From contig JANNBB010000034.1 in NCBI GenBank assembly GCA_031385005.1, positions 1 to 64,000 of the forward strand: a stretch of DNA of 64,000 bases, written 5' to 3'. This document shows positions 1-9,726 of the stretch, piece by piece. How positions within the stretch are numbered: the first letter of the stretch is position 1; every line of letters begins with the position of its first letter. Made by a program: the position numbers and the translations under genes. The notes under the pieces were generated by a model. It searched no databases. It was not told the origin of the DNA and was given only the letters and a program-made list of their open reading frames with translations. This stretch comes from JADKIH01 sp031385005 (GTDB lineage Bacteria > Bacteroidota > Bacteroidia > AKYH767-A > 2013-40CM-41-45).

Positions 1-1
1 G

Positions 2-169
2 AAAATAGATGTTTTCAATTCCATCGGTCAACAACAACAAATAACTTATTCTTTTCTAAAAAGCGGAAACTATGTGGAAATAAATACCGGGTCACTTGCT
101 ACCGGTATTTATTTTATCGATATGCAAACAGAAGATCAACGAGTGGTGAAGAAGTTTGTGAGGGAGTGA
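2..169 (+). CDS. C-terminal end of a T9SS type A cargo protein (5' truncated)
   Basis: The frame is open from base 2 and stops with TGA at 167-169, giving 55 residues that read SLATGIYFIDMQTEDQ and end VVKKFVRE. The pattern of a G-x-Y-F-I strand followed by a basic K-K-F-V end is the last part of a type IX secretion sorting domain, which is removed after export across the outer membrane. The rest of the protein lies outside the window, so its function cannot be told. The identification as a T9SS C-terminal domain rests on pattern and on several similar ends elsewhere in this window. Confidence 0.75.
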   Translation, partial: KIDVFNSIGQQQQITYSFLKSGNYVEINTGSLATGIYFIDMQTEDQRVVKKFVRE

Positions 170-559
170 GTTCCTTAACCCAAACAATCGACATTTTTCA
201 GCATTTCAAGTATTTAATCAATGATCGTTCGTATTCGACAAGAAAATTTGCTAAATAATCATCTAAGTGCATTTCGATTTTTTTATTATTAAATACCCTT
301 TTTAAATAAACACCCTTAATTTTAGATGATAATTTAGCTATTATTTTTTTATGCGTTTTTCGACTTTTTATTCAATTTTCGTCAATTAATTCTATTATTT
401 TATTTTTCCCCTTTTTCGGTTTACCTACCATTCCGGCTTGTTTACATAATACATTATAACATTGGTCGTGTATGAAATTATATTGGCTGACTTCTCTAAT
501 AACCAAAATCCTTTAAAAATGCATCAATAAAAATTATACATAGTTTTAAATCCAATGTC
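170..559. other. 390-bp AT-rich intergenic region
   Basis: Region between the truncated T9SS gene and the large SprB-repeat gene. It is strongly AT-rich with long T runs and holds no open frame of note. It presumably carries the promoter of the downstream gene, but I could not pick a convincing TTTG / TAnnTTTG pair. Confidence 0.5.
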
Positions 560-3500
560 GTGAAATTCTACTATCTCCAAAGTGGATCATCAAAAAGGAC
601 AAGAGAACTGATAAGAAATTTTCTTTTTTTCATTTCATTTCTTTCATTTTTTGCAAAGCCGCAAATATCATTTGGAACCCATATTAGCGGAGGTGAAATA
701 ACATACAAATGGATATCAGGAAATACATATGAATTAACATTAACCCTTTATCGGGATTGCTCCGGTGTTACTGCACCCAATAATCCAACAATCAATTACA
801 GTTCCATTTCATGTAGCAAAAATTTAAGCGTAACACTGACAAAGAAACCCGGGACAGGTCAGGAAATTACTCATCCTTGCAGTACCTCTGTTACCCGTTG
901 CAATGGCGGAACGACTGTTGGAATAGAAGAATATCAATATACTGCTTTAGTTACGCTTCCATCCAATTGCATTGACTGGGTTTTTGGATATTCTATTTGT
1001 TGCCGAAACTGCGCCATCACCACTTTGAATTTCAACGGGTGTGCGAATGCTCCTGCAACGTACGTTGAGGCTACATTAAACAATATTGCCGCTCCAACCA
1101 ATTCATCACCTGTCTTTACGAATATTCCGGTGACCTTTATTTGTATCGGACAACAATTCAAATACAATCATGGTGCTTACGATAGTGATGGAGATAGTAT
1201 TGTTTACTCATTAATACCTCCTCGTTCAGCAGTAAATACCAATGTTGTTTTTCAACCCGGACTCTCTGCTTCAAATCCCTTAAATTCCAGTCCGGCTGTT
1301 TCACTAAATTCATTCAGTGGTGACATAACGATTAATCCAACGGCAGTTGAGGTAGGTGTAATGGCAGTGTTAGTAAAAGAATACAGGAATGGAATATTAA
1401 TCGGCTCTGTCGTAAGAGACATGGAAATTTGGACACAAGCCTGTTCCAATATTTTACCGACGGCAACAGGAATCAATGGAACCAATAATTTTTCAATCGT
1501 AGCATGCCCCGGAGTTCCCATTCATATTACTTTCAATTCGGCGGATGGAAATCCCGGACAGATCGTATCTATGTCGTGGAATGGCGGAATTCCATGGGCG
1601 ACATTCACCTCAAGCGGAAGCCCATATCCGACCGGACAATTAAACTGGACTCCTTTAATGTCAGATGCCAGAGCACAACCTTATACATTTACAATAACCG
1701 TTCAGGATAATAACTGTCCGAGTTATGGTTTTCAAACATACTCTTATTCGATTGTGGTTCCATTGCTCTCGGCGACGGCAACTTCTACAAATTCATTATG
1801 CGCGAATTCGGGAACAGGAACTGCAACTGCAATTCCAACAGGGGGTTCCTCGTTTTCATATTTATGGAGTCCGGGAGGATTGACGACTTCAACTATTAAC
1901 GGACTTAGTCAAGGCACATATATAGTTACGATAACTGAATCGAATGGATGTACTACAACGGCATCTACGACGATAACTGCTCCTCCTGCAATGAATTCAA
2001 CTGTTACAGGAATTACGGATGTTTCATGCTATGGAGCTGCTAACGGTTCGGCGACAATAAGTACAAATGGAGGAAGTCCGCCCTACACTTTTAACTGGTC
2101 ACCTTCCGGAGGAAATGCGGCCGGAGCTTCCAATTTAAGTGTGGGCAATTATACAGTAGTTATTACTGATGCGAATTTATGTACACTGAATGTACCTGTC
2201 ACCATTTCTCAACCCCCGTTGCTAACTTCAGTAGTGAGTTCGCAAACAAATAATTCCTGTAATGGAATAAGCAGTGGATCAGCAACAATACTGGCAAATG
2301 GCGGAGTTGCACCATTTGAATATTTATGGACGCCTGGAGGAAATACAACGGCAAGTGCGACAGGATTAAGTGCAGGAACCTATACCGTTTCAACCCTTGA
2401 TGCAAATGGATGTACAAGCTCAATATCATTAAATATTACCGAACCTTCACCGATAGACCTTACAATTACAACTTCCAATTCAACCTGTGGTGCAGCGAAT
2501 GGGATAGCTGCTGTTAGTGCCAGTGGCGGAACCGGCGCTTATACCTATCAATGGATGCCGGGAGGAACTACTAATTCGAATACAGGACTAGCAGCAGGAA
2601 CTTATTCAGTAATTGTGACAGATGCAAATGGCTGCACAACATCTGATATTGCCGCTGTCTCAAATATTGGTGGTCCTTCTATTGCTGTTTCCTCTGTTTC
2701 ACAACCTGAATGTTTTGGAAATACAAATGGCTCAGCTACCATTTCAGTAAATTCAGGAACACCTCCTTTTAATTATCAGTGGTCGCCATTCGGAGGAAAT
2801 ACAACTACAGCAAATAATCTGAGTGCAGGTACATATACAGTAACAGTCGTTGACGGAAACAATTGTATAAGTGCAGTGTCTGTCGATATTGAATCACCTC
2901 CACCTATTATACTTACACTTACGCCTCAGGATCCTGCCTGTATTGGAACGAATACCGGAGCTATTTACACTAGTGCAACGGGAGGAACAGGAACGTTTAA
3001 TTATTCATGGCTACCGGGTGGTTATTCCGGTTCAGATTTAACAAATGCGGGTGCCGGAAATTATCAACTAACGGTAACAGACAATTCCGGATGTATACAA
3101 ACAGCAAGTATGCAACTCAATAATCCGGCTGCATTATCAAGTTCAATTAGTATGAATACACCGGTATCGTGTTATGGCGGAAACAATGGTCAGGCAGCCG
3201 TTCAGGTTTCAGGAGGTTTGGCACCATACAATTTTGAATGGCTACCATCCGGAGGAAATCAATCAATGGCGAATGGTTTAAGTTCCGGAAATTATTCGGT
3301 AGAAGTAACTGATCAGAATAATTGTGTACTGACAATTCCCATTCAAATTACAGAGCCGGCAGAAATCAATTCTACTGTTAATGTAATACCGGTATCCTGT
3401 GCAGGAGATGCTAATGGATCTATAAATGTTGTACCCAATGGAGGAACTCAGCCTTACAATTTCAACTGGATGCCTAACATCAGTAATACTTCATCAGCAT

Positions 3501-6500
3501 TTAATCTGACAGCAGGGAATTACTCTGTTATTATTACGGATGCGAATGGATGTTCGACTACAACTTCAGCAATCATTAATGAGCCATCTTCACTTTCAGC
3601 CAATATTATTTTCTTGAACGATGTAACGTGTAATGGCGGAAACAACGGAGCTGCTTCTATAGCAGCTAATGGAGGAACAGCACCTTATAGTTACAGTTGG
3701 TCGCCAAATGGAATTTCTACTGCAACAGCAGATTCTCTTGCTGCAAATGTATACAACGTAACGATTTCTGATGCCAATCTCTGTACATACAGTGCACTGA
3801 TAGTAATCAATGAACCTCCTTTGTTACAAAGCTCTATAGCAACTGTTACACCTGTTTCATGTTACAACGGATCAGATGGATCAGCATCTGTAACAGTAAT
3901 CGGAGGGACATCTCCATTTTCCTATAGCTGGAATTCTACACTGCCCAATTCATCGAACATTAGTAATCTGACAGCCGGCAGTTATTCTGTTTCAATTACA
4001 GATGGAAATGGATGTATCGTTACAAATTCAGTAACAGTCATTCAGCCGCAGGAGTTGGTAATTTCTGCTACGGGAAATCCGGCTACATGCGGTATATCAA
4101 ATGGATCAATCAATACATCTATTATTGGCGGGACTGCGCCCTACTCCTATGCTTGGAATCCGGGTGGACCCGGAAGCGCGAATTTATCCGGTTTACAGGC
4201 AGGGTTGTATTCAGTTATTGCGACTGACCAAAATGGATGTACGACGGAGATAACCACTTCTGTTTCCAACATTACCAATATGACTGTCACTTCAACCTCA
4301 ATAGGTGTATCCTGTTTTGGTGGTAACAATGGATCTGCTTCCGTTGTTGTAAACAGTGGAACGCAGCCTTATCAATATTTCTGGGCCAATAATAATTCAA
4401 CCAATCCTTCTTTAAGCGGGTTGTATTCCGGAACATATACAGTTATCGTTACAGATGGCAACCAATGCATACAAATTATTTCAATTGATGTGGTTGAGCC
4501 GCCTGCCTTGTCAGTTCTGGCATCGTCCGTATCAAATGTTTCCTGCAATGGCGGAAATGATGCAACAGCAACTGTTTTAGCATCGGGCGGAACGGCTCCC
4601 TATTCTTACCAATGGAACCCGGGAGGAAACAATCAACCGATAGCAAATTCGTTAACTGCAGGATTGCATTCCGTATCCGTAACTGATGCTCATGGCTGTA
4701 CAAATGTTTTGCAACTTTCAATTAATGAACCGCCGGTTATTTCGTATTCAACTGCAGTAACACCTACTGCATGTGGAACATCTAATGGATCAGCATCTAT
4801 TTTTGTTTCCGGTGGTACTCCTCCATTCAACTATGCATGGACACCAGGAGGAATGAATAGCCCTGCAATAAATAATATAACAGCCGGAATTTACACTGTT
4901 GTTGTTACCGACGCCAATAATTGCTCAAATACCACCACTATTTCCGTATCCAATATAGATGGACCAACCTTGAATGTTTCTTCATTGAACAATGTGAGTT
5001 GTTATAATGGAGCAAATGGAAGCGCATCTGTGCAGGTAATCAATGGAACATCTCCTTTTACTTATCAATGGTTTCCTATTGGTGGGGCGTCTCCAAATGC
5101 AACAAATCTTACTGCAGGAAATTTTATGGTTGAAGTCCGTGATGCAAATCAATGTATCACATCATTACCTATTTCAATTTCAGAACCGGCACCTATCGCC
5201 GATTCAATTATTTCATTACCTGCATTATGCGCAGGACAATCAACCGGATCTGCTCTTGCTATTATTTATGGTGGAATATCGCCTTATACTTTTCAATGGT
5301 CAGCCGGAAATTATTCAGCCGGATTTGTTTCCGGACTCCCTGCGGGAACACATACCGTTACTATAACGGATGCAAATGGTTGTACGCATATGGCAAATGC
5401 TGTTATTACCGAACCGATGACATTGGAAGCTGTTACTTCAGCAATTAATGTAAGCTGTTATGGGTTGAACGATGCGAGTATAACAACAAATGTTACAGGT
5501 GGCACTGCTCCTTACTTGTATAACTGGTTACCAAATGGCGGTCATTTATCATTTGCCGAATATCTTTCAGAAGGAAATTACAGCGTTCAGATTACAGATG
5601 CCAACGGTTGTGATTTGAGCATATCCAATTATATTGAATCGCCTGCCAAACTTCTTGTTTCAGTTACTAGCAGTAATGTACATTGTTTTAATGGTAATGA
5701 CGGGTTTGCAGAAGCAGTTGTTTCAGGTGGAGTTGCTCCATACTCATTTAATTGGGATAATTCTTATAATCATCCATCCATTTCAAATTTAACAGCCGGA
5801 TCTTATATGGTAACAGTTACGGATACGAATGGCTGTTCAACTTCAGAAGAAATATTCATTTCTCAGCCGGAGGAGTTACAAATCGTTCTCGAAAATCCAT
5901 TGCCTATATGTATAGGACAGCAAGTAAATTTAAATCCATCCGTTTCGGGAGGAACAGAACCCTATTCCTTCAATTGGAGTAACGGTATTCATACTTCATC
6001 ACAAATTATTTCACCTGATTCATCTATGAATTTGTTTTTATTAGTATCAGACGCTAATGGCTGTGAAATTTCCTTCGATGAAATTACTATTTCTGTACGT
6101 GAGCCGGTTTTGGCAGTACCACCTGTTTCTGATACTATTTGCGAGGGCAGTTCTGTTATACTGTCTATGAATGCAATTGGTGGTAATGGCGGACCGTATT
6201 ATTATTCCTGGGAAAATGGAAGTACAGGGAATTCAATTACAGTTTCGCCGGTAAATTCAACTACCTATATGCTGACAGTTACAGATAATTGCACTCTCTT
6301 ACCGGCAATAGTTGAAGTTCCTGTTGTAGTCATTCCTAAACCTGTCGTAAATTTTTTACCCAATCCAATAGTTGGCTGCGCACCTTTAGATGCACATTTT
6401 TTCGATCTTACTTCTGCTTGTCCTTCTTGTTCGTATTCGTGGGAATTTGGTGATGGTACAAATTCATCTGAAAAAAATGGAAGTCATCTATTCGAAACAC

Positions 6501-7117
6501 CCGGCGAATATTCTGTAACCCACACTGTAACAAATAGCTTTGGCTGTTATGCACAATTACAAATTCCTGCTGCAGTAAGAGTCTATCCCGTTCCTGAATC
6601 TGCATTTTCTACATCTTCTGAAATTGTTTCGGAGGAAAATCCATTGATATCTTTTATGGACCACAGCGCATTAACTAGTCAATGGTCATGGGATTTCGGA
6701 GATAACCGTGGAAATTCTATTTTACAAAATCCTGTTTACTCCTATAATGACACGGGAACCTTTGTAGTTCGCTTAATCAGTATCAATGAATATGGTTGCA
6801 AGGATACTTCCTATAATAAAATACAAGTGCGACCGGAGTATGGCATTTTCATTCCAAATGCATTTACTCCTAACAATGATGGCGTGAATGATACGTTTAT
6901 GCCATTGATGTCAGGCACATCTTCCTTTGAAATGCTTATTTATGATCGTTGGGGAATCAAAATTTTCGAGACAACTGAATTACAAAAACCCTGGAATGGT
7001 CGTTTTCAAAACAGTGAAAATATTTGCCAGAATGATGTTTACATTTATAAGGTAATGATAAAGGATTTATCCGGACAAAATCACAGTGTCATCGGACACG
7101 TGAGTCTTCTAAAATAA
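560..7117 (+). CDS. Giant SprB-repeat cell-surface protein with T9SS type B sorting domain
   Basis: 2185-aa secreted protein, probably a surface adhesin or gliding-type filament. The start is GTG at 560; no in-frame ATG lies just upstream. A basic stretch and hydrophobic segment (about residues 18-38) form a signal peptide. Residues about 40-400 form a module that begins THISGGEITY and is shared with the 1821-aa protein of this window. From about 400 to 1880 come some 18 SprB-type repeats of 73-76 residues (C-x-G-x-x-x-G-x-A, GG-x-x-PY-x-x-x-W, AG-x-Y-x-V-x-V-TDANGC) plus two divergent ones, then two PKD domains with WEFGDG and WDFGD motifs. The last 90 residues (FIPNAFTPNNDGVND to HVSLLK) are a type B (CHU_C) sorting domain. 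SprB repeats are known from Flavobacterium adhesins; the adhesin role here is inferred. No gliding or T9SS machinery genes are nearby. Confidence 0.9.
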   Translation: MKFYYLQSGSSKRTRELIRNFLFFISFLSFFAKPQISFGTHISGGEITYKWISGNTYELTLTLYRDCSGVTAPNNPTINYSSISCSKNLSVTLTKKPGTGQEITHPCSTSVTRCNGGTTVGIEEYQYTALVTLPSNCIDWVFGYSICCRNCAITTLNFNGCANAPATYVEATLNNIAAPTNSSPVFTNIPVTFICIGQQFKYNHGAYDSDGDSIVYSLIPPRSAVNTNVVFQPGLSASNPLNSSPAVSLNSFSGDITINPTAVEVGVMAVLVKEYRNGILIGSVVRDMEIWTQACSNILPTATGINGTNNFSIVACPGVPIHITFNSADGNPGQIVSMSWNGGIPWATFTSSGSPYPTGQLNWTPLMSDARAQPYTFTITVQDNNCPSYGFQTYSYSIVVPLLSATATSTNSLCANSGTGTATAIPTGGSSFSYLWSPGGLTTSTINGLSQGTYIVTITESNGCTTTASTTITAPPAMNSTVTGITDVSCYGAANGSATISTNGGSPPYTFNWSPSGGNAAGASNLSVGNYTVVITDANLCTLNVPVTISQPPLLTSVVSSQTNNSCNGISSGSATILANGGVAPFEYLWTPGGNTTASATGLSAGTYTVSTLDANGCTSSISLNITEPSPIDLTITTSNSTCGAANGIAAVSASGGTGAYTYQWMPGGTTNSNTGLAAGTYSVIVTDANGCTTSDIAAVSNIGGPSIAVSSVSQPECFGNTNGSATISVNSGTPPFNYQWSPFGGNTTTANNLSAGTYTVTVVDGNNCISAVSVDIESPPPIILTLTPQDPACIGTNTGAIYTSATGGTGTFNYSWLPGGYSGSDLTNAGAGNYQLTVTDNSGCIQTASMQLNNPAALSSSISMNTPVSCYGGNNGQAAVQVSGGLAPYNFEWLPSGGNQSMANGLSSGNYSVEVTDQNNCVLTIPIQITEPAEINSTVNVIPVSCAGDANGSINVVPNGGTQPYNFNWMPNISNTSSAFNLTAGNYSVIITDANGCSTTTSAIINEPSSLSANIIFLNDVTCNGGNNGAASIAANGGTAPYSYSWSPNGISTATADSLAANVYNVTISDANLCTYSALIVINEPPLLQSSIATVTPVSCYNGSDGSASVTVIGGTSPFSYSWNSTLPNSSNISNLTAGSYSVSITDGNGCIVTNSVTVIQPQELVISATGNPATCGISNGSINTSIIGGTAPYSYAWNPGGPGSANLSGLQAGLYSVIATDQNGCTTEITTSVSNITNMTVTSTSIGVSCFGGNNGSASVVVNSGTQPYQYFWANNNSTNPSLSGLYSGTYTVIVTDGNQCIQIISIDVVEPPALSVLASSVSNVSCNGGNDATATVLASGGTAPYSYQWNPGGNNQPIANSLTAGLHSVSVTDAHGCTNVLQLSINEPPVISYSTAVTPTACGTSNGSASIFVSGGTPPFNYAWTPGGMNSPAINNITAGIYTVVVTDANNCSNTTTISVSNIDGPTLNVSSLNNVSCYNGANGSASVQVINGTSPFTYQWFPIGGASPNATNLTAGNFMVEVRDANQCITSLPISISEPAPIADSIISLPALCAGQSTGSALAIIYGGISPYTFQWSAGNYSAGFVSGLPAGTHTVTITDANGCTHMANAVITEPMTLEAVTSAINVSCYGLNDASITTNVTGGTAPYLYNWLPNGGHLSFAEYLSEGNYSVQITDANGCDLSISNYIESPAKLLVSVTSSNVHCFNGNDGFAEAVVSGGVAPYSFNWDNSYNHPSISNLTAGSYMVTVTDTNGCSTSEEIFISQPEELQIVLENPLPICIGQQVNLNPSVSGGTEPYSFNWSNGIHTSSQIISPDSSMNLFLLVSDANGCEISFDEITISVREPVLAVPPVSDTICEGSSVILSMNAIGGNGGPYYYSWENGSTGNSITVSPVNSTTYMLTVTDNCTLLPAIVEVPVVVIPKPVVNFLPNPIVGCAPLDAHFFDLTSACPSCSYSWEFGDGTNSSEKNGSHLFETPGEYSVTHTVTNSFGCYAQLQIPAAVRVYPVPESAFSTSSEIVSEENPLISFMDHSALTSQWSWDFGDNRGNSILQNPVYSYNDTGTFVVRLISINEYGCKDTSYNKIQVRPEYGIFIPNAFTPNNDGVNDTFMPLMSGTSSFEMLIYDRWGIKIFETTELQKPWNGRFQNSENICQNDVYIYKVMIKDLSGQNHSVIGHVSLLK

Positions 7118-7144
7118 ATTCCAAATATCGTCCGGATTTTTGTT

Positions 7145-9070
7145 TCACGATAGAATTTCAAATTCGACAAAATACATATCGATATCGCCTTTATTCTTAG
7201 CTGCAACTTTACCTCGGTGAATGCAATTGAATTTATCCTTGACTAACTCATAAGTTGTTCCGCTGATGTTTACTTTTCCGACGGCACCGCTGCTTTCCAT
7301 TCGGGAAGCGGTATTGACCGTATCTCCCCAGATATCATAAGCGAATTTCTTTGTTCCGACAATTCCCGCAACCACAGGACCGGTATGAATTCCCAATCGT
7401 AGTTCGAAAAAGGGCTGACCTTTTGCACTTCTCTCAGCTTTATTTACAGCAATAAATTCCTGAAACTCGAGTCCTGCGCGTATCACATCTAATGGGTGTG
7501 TGCTATTGGCAACTGGAAGTCCGCCGGCACACATATAGGCGTCGCCAATGGTCTTAATTTTTTCGATACCATACTTGGTGACGATGCGGTCGAATTCGCT
7601 GTAACAATGATTAATCTCCTGTACCAATTCTTCCGGAGATAACAACTCGCTGGCCTGTGTAAAATTTTTGAAATCCGTAAACATTACGCTCACCATTTCA
7701 AAACTTTTAGTCTTGGCAGTACCGGTAGCTTTTAATTCTTCAGCGGTTTCGGAGGGTAGAATATTTAACAACAATTCATCGCTGCGTTTTTTCTCTTTGG
7801 AAATCTTATTACGCTGATTAAAAAATATTCCCGCGAATAATAAAACGACAGCAAATCCACCAACGAAGCTATTCTTCACCATTTTTTGTCTTCTGAGTTC
7901 CTGTTGTTGAATTTCTTTATCCTTTGTCATTTGGCCAATTTGGCTTTCCTTTTTAGCTATATCGAAAGCAAATTGTACGCCTTGTAATTTTTTATCGGCC
8001 TCTATATTATAGATGGTGTCTTTTATTCCCAGCAACAAATATTGATATTTATAGGCATTTGAATAGTCGCGCTTCTTGGCGTACAGCGCAGCTTGTCCTT
8101 CGTAAATATCTTTCAGGCAATATTCATTTTTACTTTCTTTCGCCAATGGCTCCGCCTGTTTTAACGACTGAAGAGCAAGTGAAATATCGCCCTTCTTCTC
8201 ATAGGTTTTATAAATACTCACTAGTGCTAATGCCATATCGTTTTGCGACTCATAGCTTTTAGCTAGGTTATATGCATCATTTAAATAGAAAATAGATTTA
8301 TCAAATTGATTTAATTTATTGTAAATCTGTCCAAGATTATTTAATGAATAAGGTGCTTGATAAGTACGTTTATATGCATCGAGCGATTTAAATGTATAAT
8401 ACAATGCAGAATCAAGTTTTGGTTCCTTCATATTCATATAAAACTCTCCAAGACCGACCGTAGTTGAGCCGATAATATCGTCGTCGTGTATTTTCTCTCC
8501 GATTGCCAGCGCTCTTTTATAAAAATCGACGGCCTTATTCTGTGTACGTTCTTTCTTTTGATATACGACAGCGATGTTTGTACAAACGGTAGCCATTCGT
8601 AGGGAATCATTAATCTCTTCTGCCGTCTTCAATGCACTAAATAGATACTCAAGAGCTTTTCCATCATCGCCCTGAGTATTATAAACCATGCTGATGTTGC
8701 TTTGAATATTGGCAACTCCTGCTTTGTCTTTTAAGGTATCGAAGATGGCCATGGATTCGAGCCAGTAATTAATAGACTCTACATAAAGTGATTTAGTATA
8801 AAAAGCAATTCCTTTAATTTTTAGAGCAACGGCTTCTCCCCTTTTGAATTTCAGATCTTTTGCCAGTCTGATGGCCAGGTTGGTAAAACCAATTGAACCA
8901 TCAGGATTGGTATTGATAAATTTCCTGCTAAGTAAAATGTAATTGTTCACCTTTGTTGTATCGTCGGGTGATTGCTCAATGACCTTTTTCAAGCTATCCG
9001 TATCAGCATCCTGAGCCAGGCATGTTAACGTAAAAAAAATTGAAAGAAAAAATAAAATGGTTTTAGTCAT
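7145..9070 (-). CDS. TPR-containing membrane adenylate cyclase (class III)
   Basis: 641 aa. A signal sequence (1-19, ending CLAQ) is followed by tetratricopeptide-like helices (about 40-345), a coiled coil, one membrane segment (about 400-417) and a cytoplasmic class III nucleotide cyclase domain (about 455-640). Visible catalytic residues are metal aspartates D466 (MFTDFKNF) and D510 (TIGDAYM), and transition-state N586 and R590 (TVNTASRM). The purine-selecting positions are K506 (KIKTIGD) and D579 (YDIWGD), the pair typical of adenylate rather than guanylate cyclases. The topology suggests a periplasmic TPR sensor controlling cyclic AMP synthesis inside the cell, acting as a homodimer. It is convergent with the SprB gene, 27 bp away. 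The family assignment is firm; the ATP preference is inferred from two residues. Confidence 0.88.
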   Translation of the reverse strand: MTKTILFFLSIFFTLTCLAQDADTDSLKKVIEQSPDDTTKVNNYILLSRKFINTNPDGSIGFTNLAIRLAKDLKFKRGEAVALKIKGIAFYTKSLYVESINYWLESMAIFDTLKDKAGVANIQSNISMVYNTQGDDGKALEYLFSALKTAEEINDSLRMATVCTNIAVVYQKKERTQNKAVDFYKRALAIGEKIHDDDIIGSTTVGLGEFYMNMKEPKLDSALYYTFKSLDAYKRTYQAPYSLNNLGQIYNKLNQFDKSIFYLNDAYNLAKSYESQNDMALALVSIYKTYEKKGDISLALQSLKQAEPLAKESKNEYCLKDIYEGQAALYAKKRDYSNAYKYQYLLLGIKDTIYNIEADKKLQGVQFAFDIAKKESQIGQMTKDKEIQQQELRRQKMVKNSFVGGFAVVLLFAGIFFNQRNKISKEKKRSDELLLNILPSETAEELKATGTAKTKSFEMVSVMFTDFKNFTQASELLSPEELVQEINHCYSEFDRIVTKYGIEKIKTIGDAYMCAGGLPVANSTHPLDVIRAGLEFQEFIAVNKAERSAKGQPFFELRLGIHTGPVVAGIVGTKKFAYDIWGDTVNTASRMESSGAVGKVNISGTTYELVKDKFNCIHRGKVAAKNKGDIDMYFVEFEILS

Positions 9071-9270
9071 TCTTCAAAACAATATTGATATCAATAATGG
9101 GTTTGATGCGGCTTGTAAACGGTCGCATCGTTTAAATTTTGATGCTAATGTAAAATTAATTAGAATAAAAATACATGCTTTAACTATTACTTAATGAAGA
9201 ATTTAACAACAATTTAAGCCCTTTATTATCGAAAAGAGTTTATTAGAAATCCCAGAATTATTATTATCTT

Positions 9271-9293
9271 ATACAATCAACATCAGATTGTAT
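9271..9293. promoter_or_regulatory. Palindromic operator overlapping the umuD start codon
   Basis: Perfect inverted repeat ATACAATC (9271-9278), 7-nt spacer, GATTGTAT (9286-9293). The right arm runs into the ATG of umuD at 9292-9294. UmuD itself has no DNA-binding domain, so another SOS or stress repressor would bind. The repressor is not in this window. Repression by blocking transcription start or elongation is inferred. Confidence 0.55.
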
Positions 9294-9726
9294 GATCGTC
9301 ATAGAAAATCTTCAACATCAAGCTGCAGGAATAAACCACAAACTCTTTCTGCCAATATTTACAGGAATCTCCGCCGGTTTTCCATCGCCGGCCAACGATT
9401 ACCTCGAAGAAGCCATCGACTTAAATAAGGAGTTAATTAAAAACCCGAGTTCTACCTTTTTCGGAAGAGTTAAAGGCTTATCGATGACTGATGCAGGCAT
9501 AGACGACAAGGATATTCTTGTTATTGACAAATCCATTTCTCCTAAAAATGGAATGATAGCCGTCTGTTATGTGGATGGTGAGTTTACTCTGAAAAGAATT
9601 TGCTTCTCTACCAATAGCATGACCCTTTTACCGGCTAATAATCAATTCAAACCAATACCCATCACAGAAGCTAACGATTTTCTTGTTTGGGGAATAGTCA
9701 CCTTCGTCATAAAAAAAATGCCGTGA
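9292..9726 (+). CDS. umuD: UmuD-like S24 self-cleaving protein of the error-prone polymerase
   Basis: 144-aa LexA/UmuD-type S24 peptidase. The Ala28-Gly29 bond (ISAGFPSPA) matches the self-cleavage site of UmuD. The catalytic dyad would be Ser64 (KGLSMTDAGI) and Lys101 (FTLKRI), spaced as in the E. coli protein. The residue before the serine is Leu rather than the common Asp, which is unusual but outside the dyad. After RecA-stimulated cleavage the fragment pairs with UmuC to form DNA polymerase V. The gene overlaps umuC by 4 bases (GTGA), indicating translational coupling. Regulation is probably through the palindrome over its start codon. Confidence 0.93.
   Translation: MIVIENLQHQAAGINHKLFLPIFTGISAGFPSPANDYLEEAIDLNKELIKNPSSTFFGRVKGLSMTDAGIDDKDILVIDKSISPKNGMIAVCYVDGEFTLKRICFSTNSMTLLPANNQFKPIPITEANDFLVWGIVTFVIKKMP

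Noticed and set aside
560..7117. Regularly spaced repeats that could suggest a CRISPR or satellite array
   Set aside because: They are in-frame 220-bp protein repeats with diverged nucleotide sequence, coding for SprB domains in one continuous gene.
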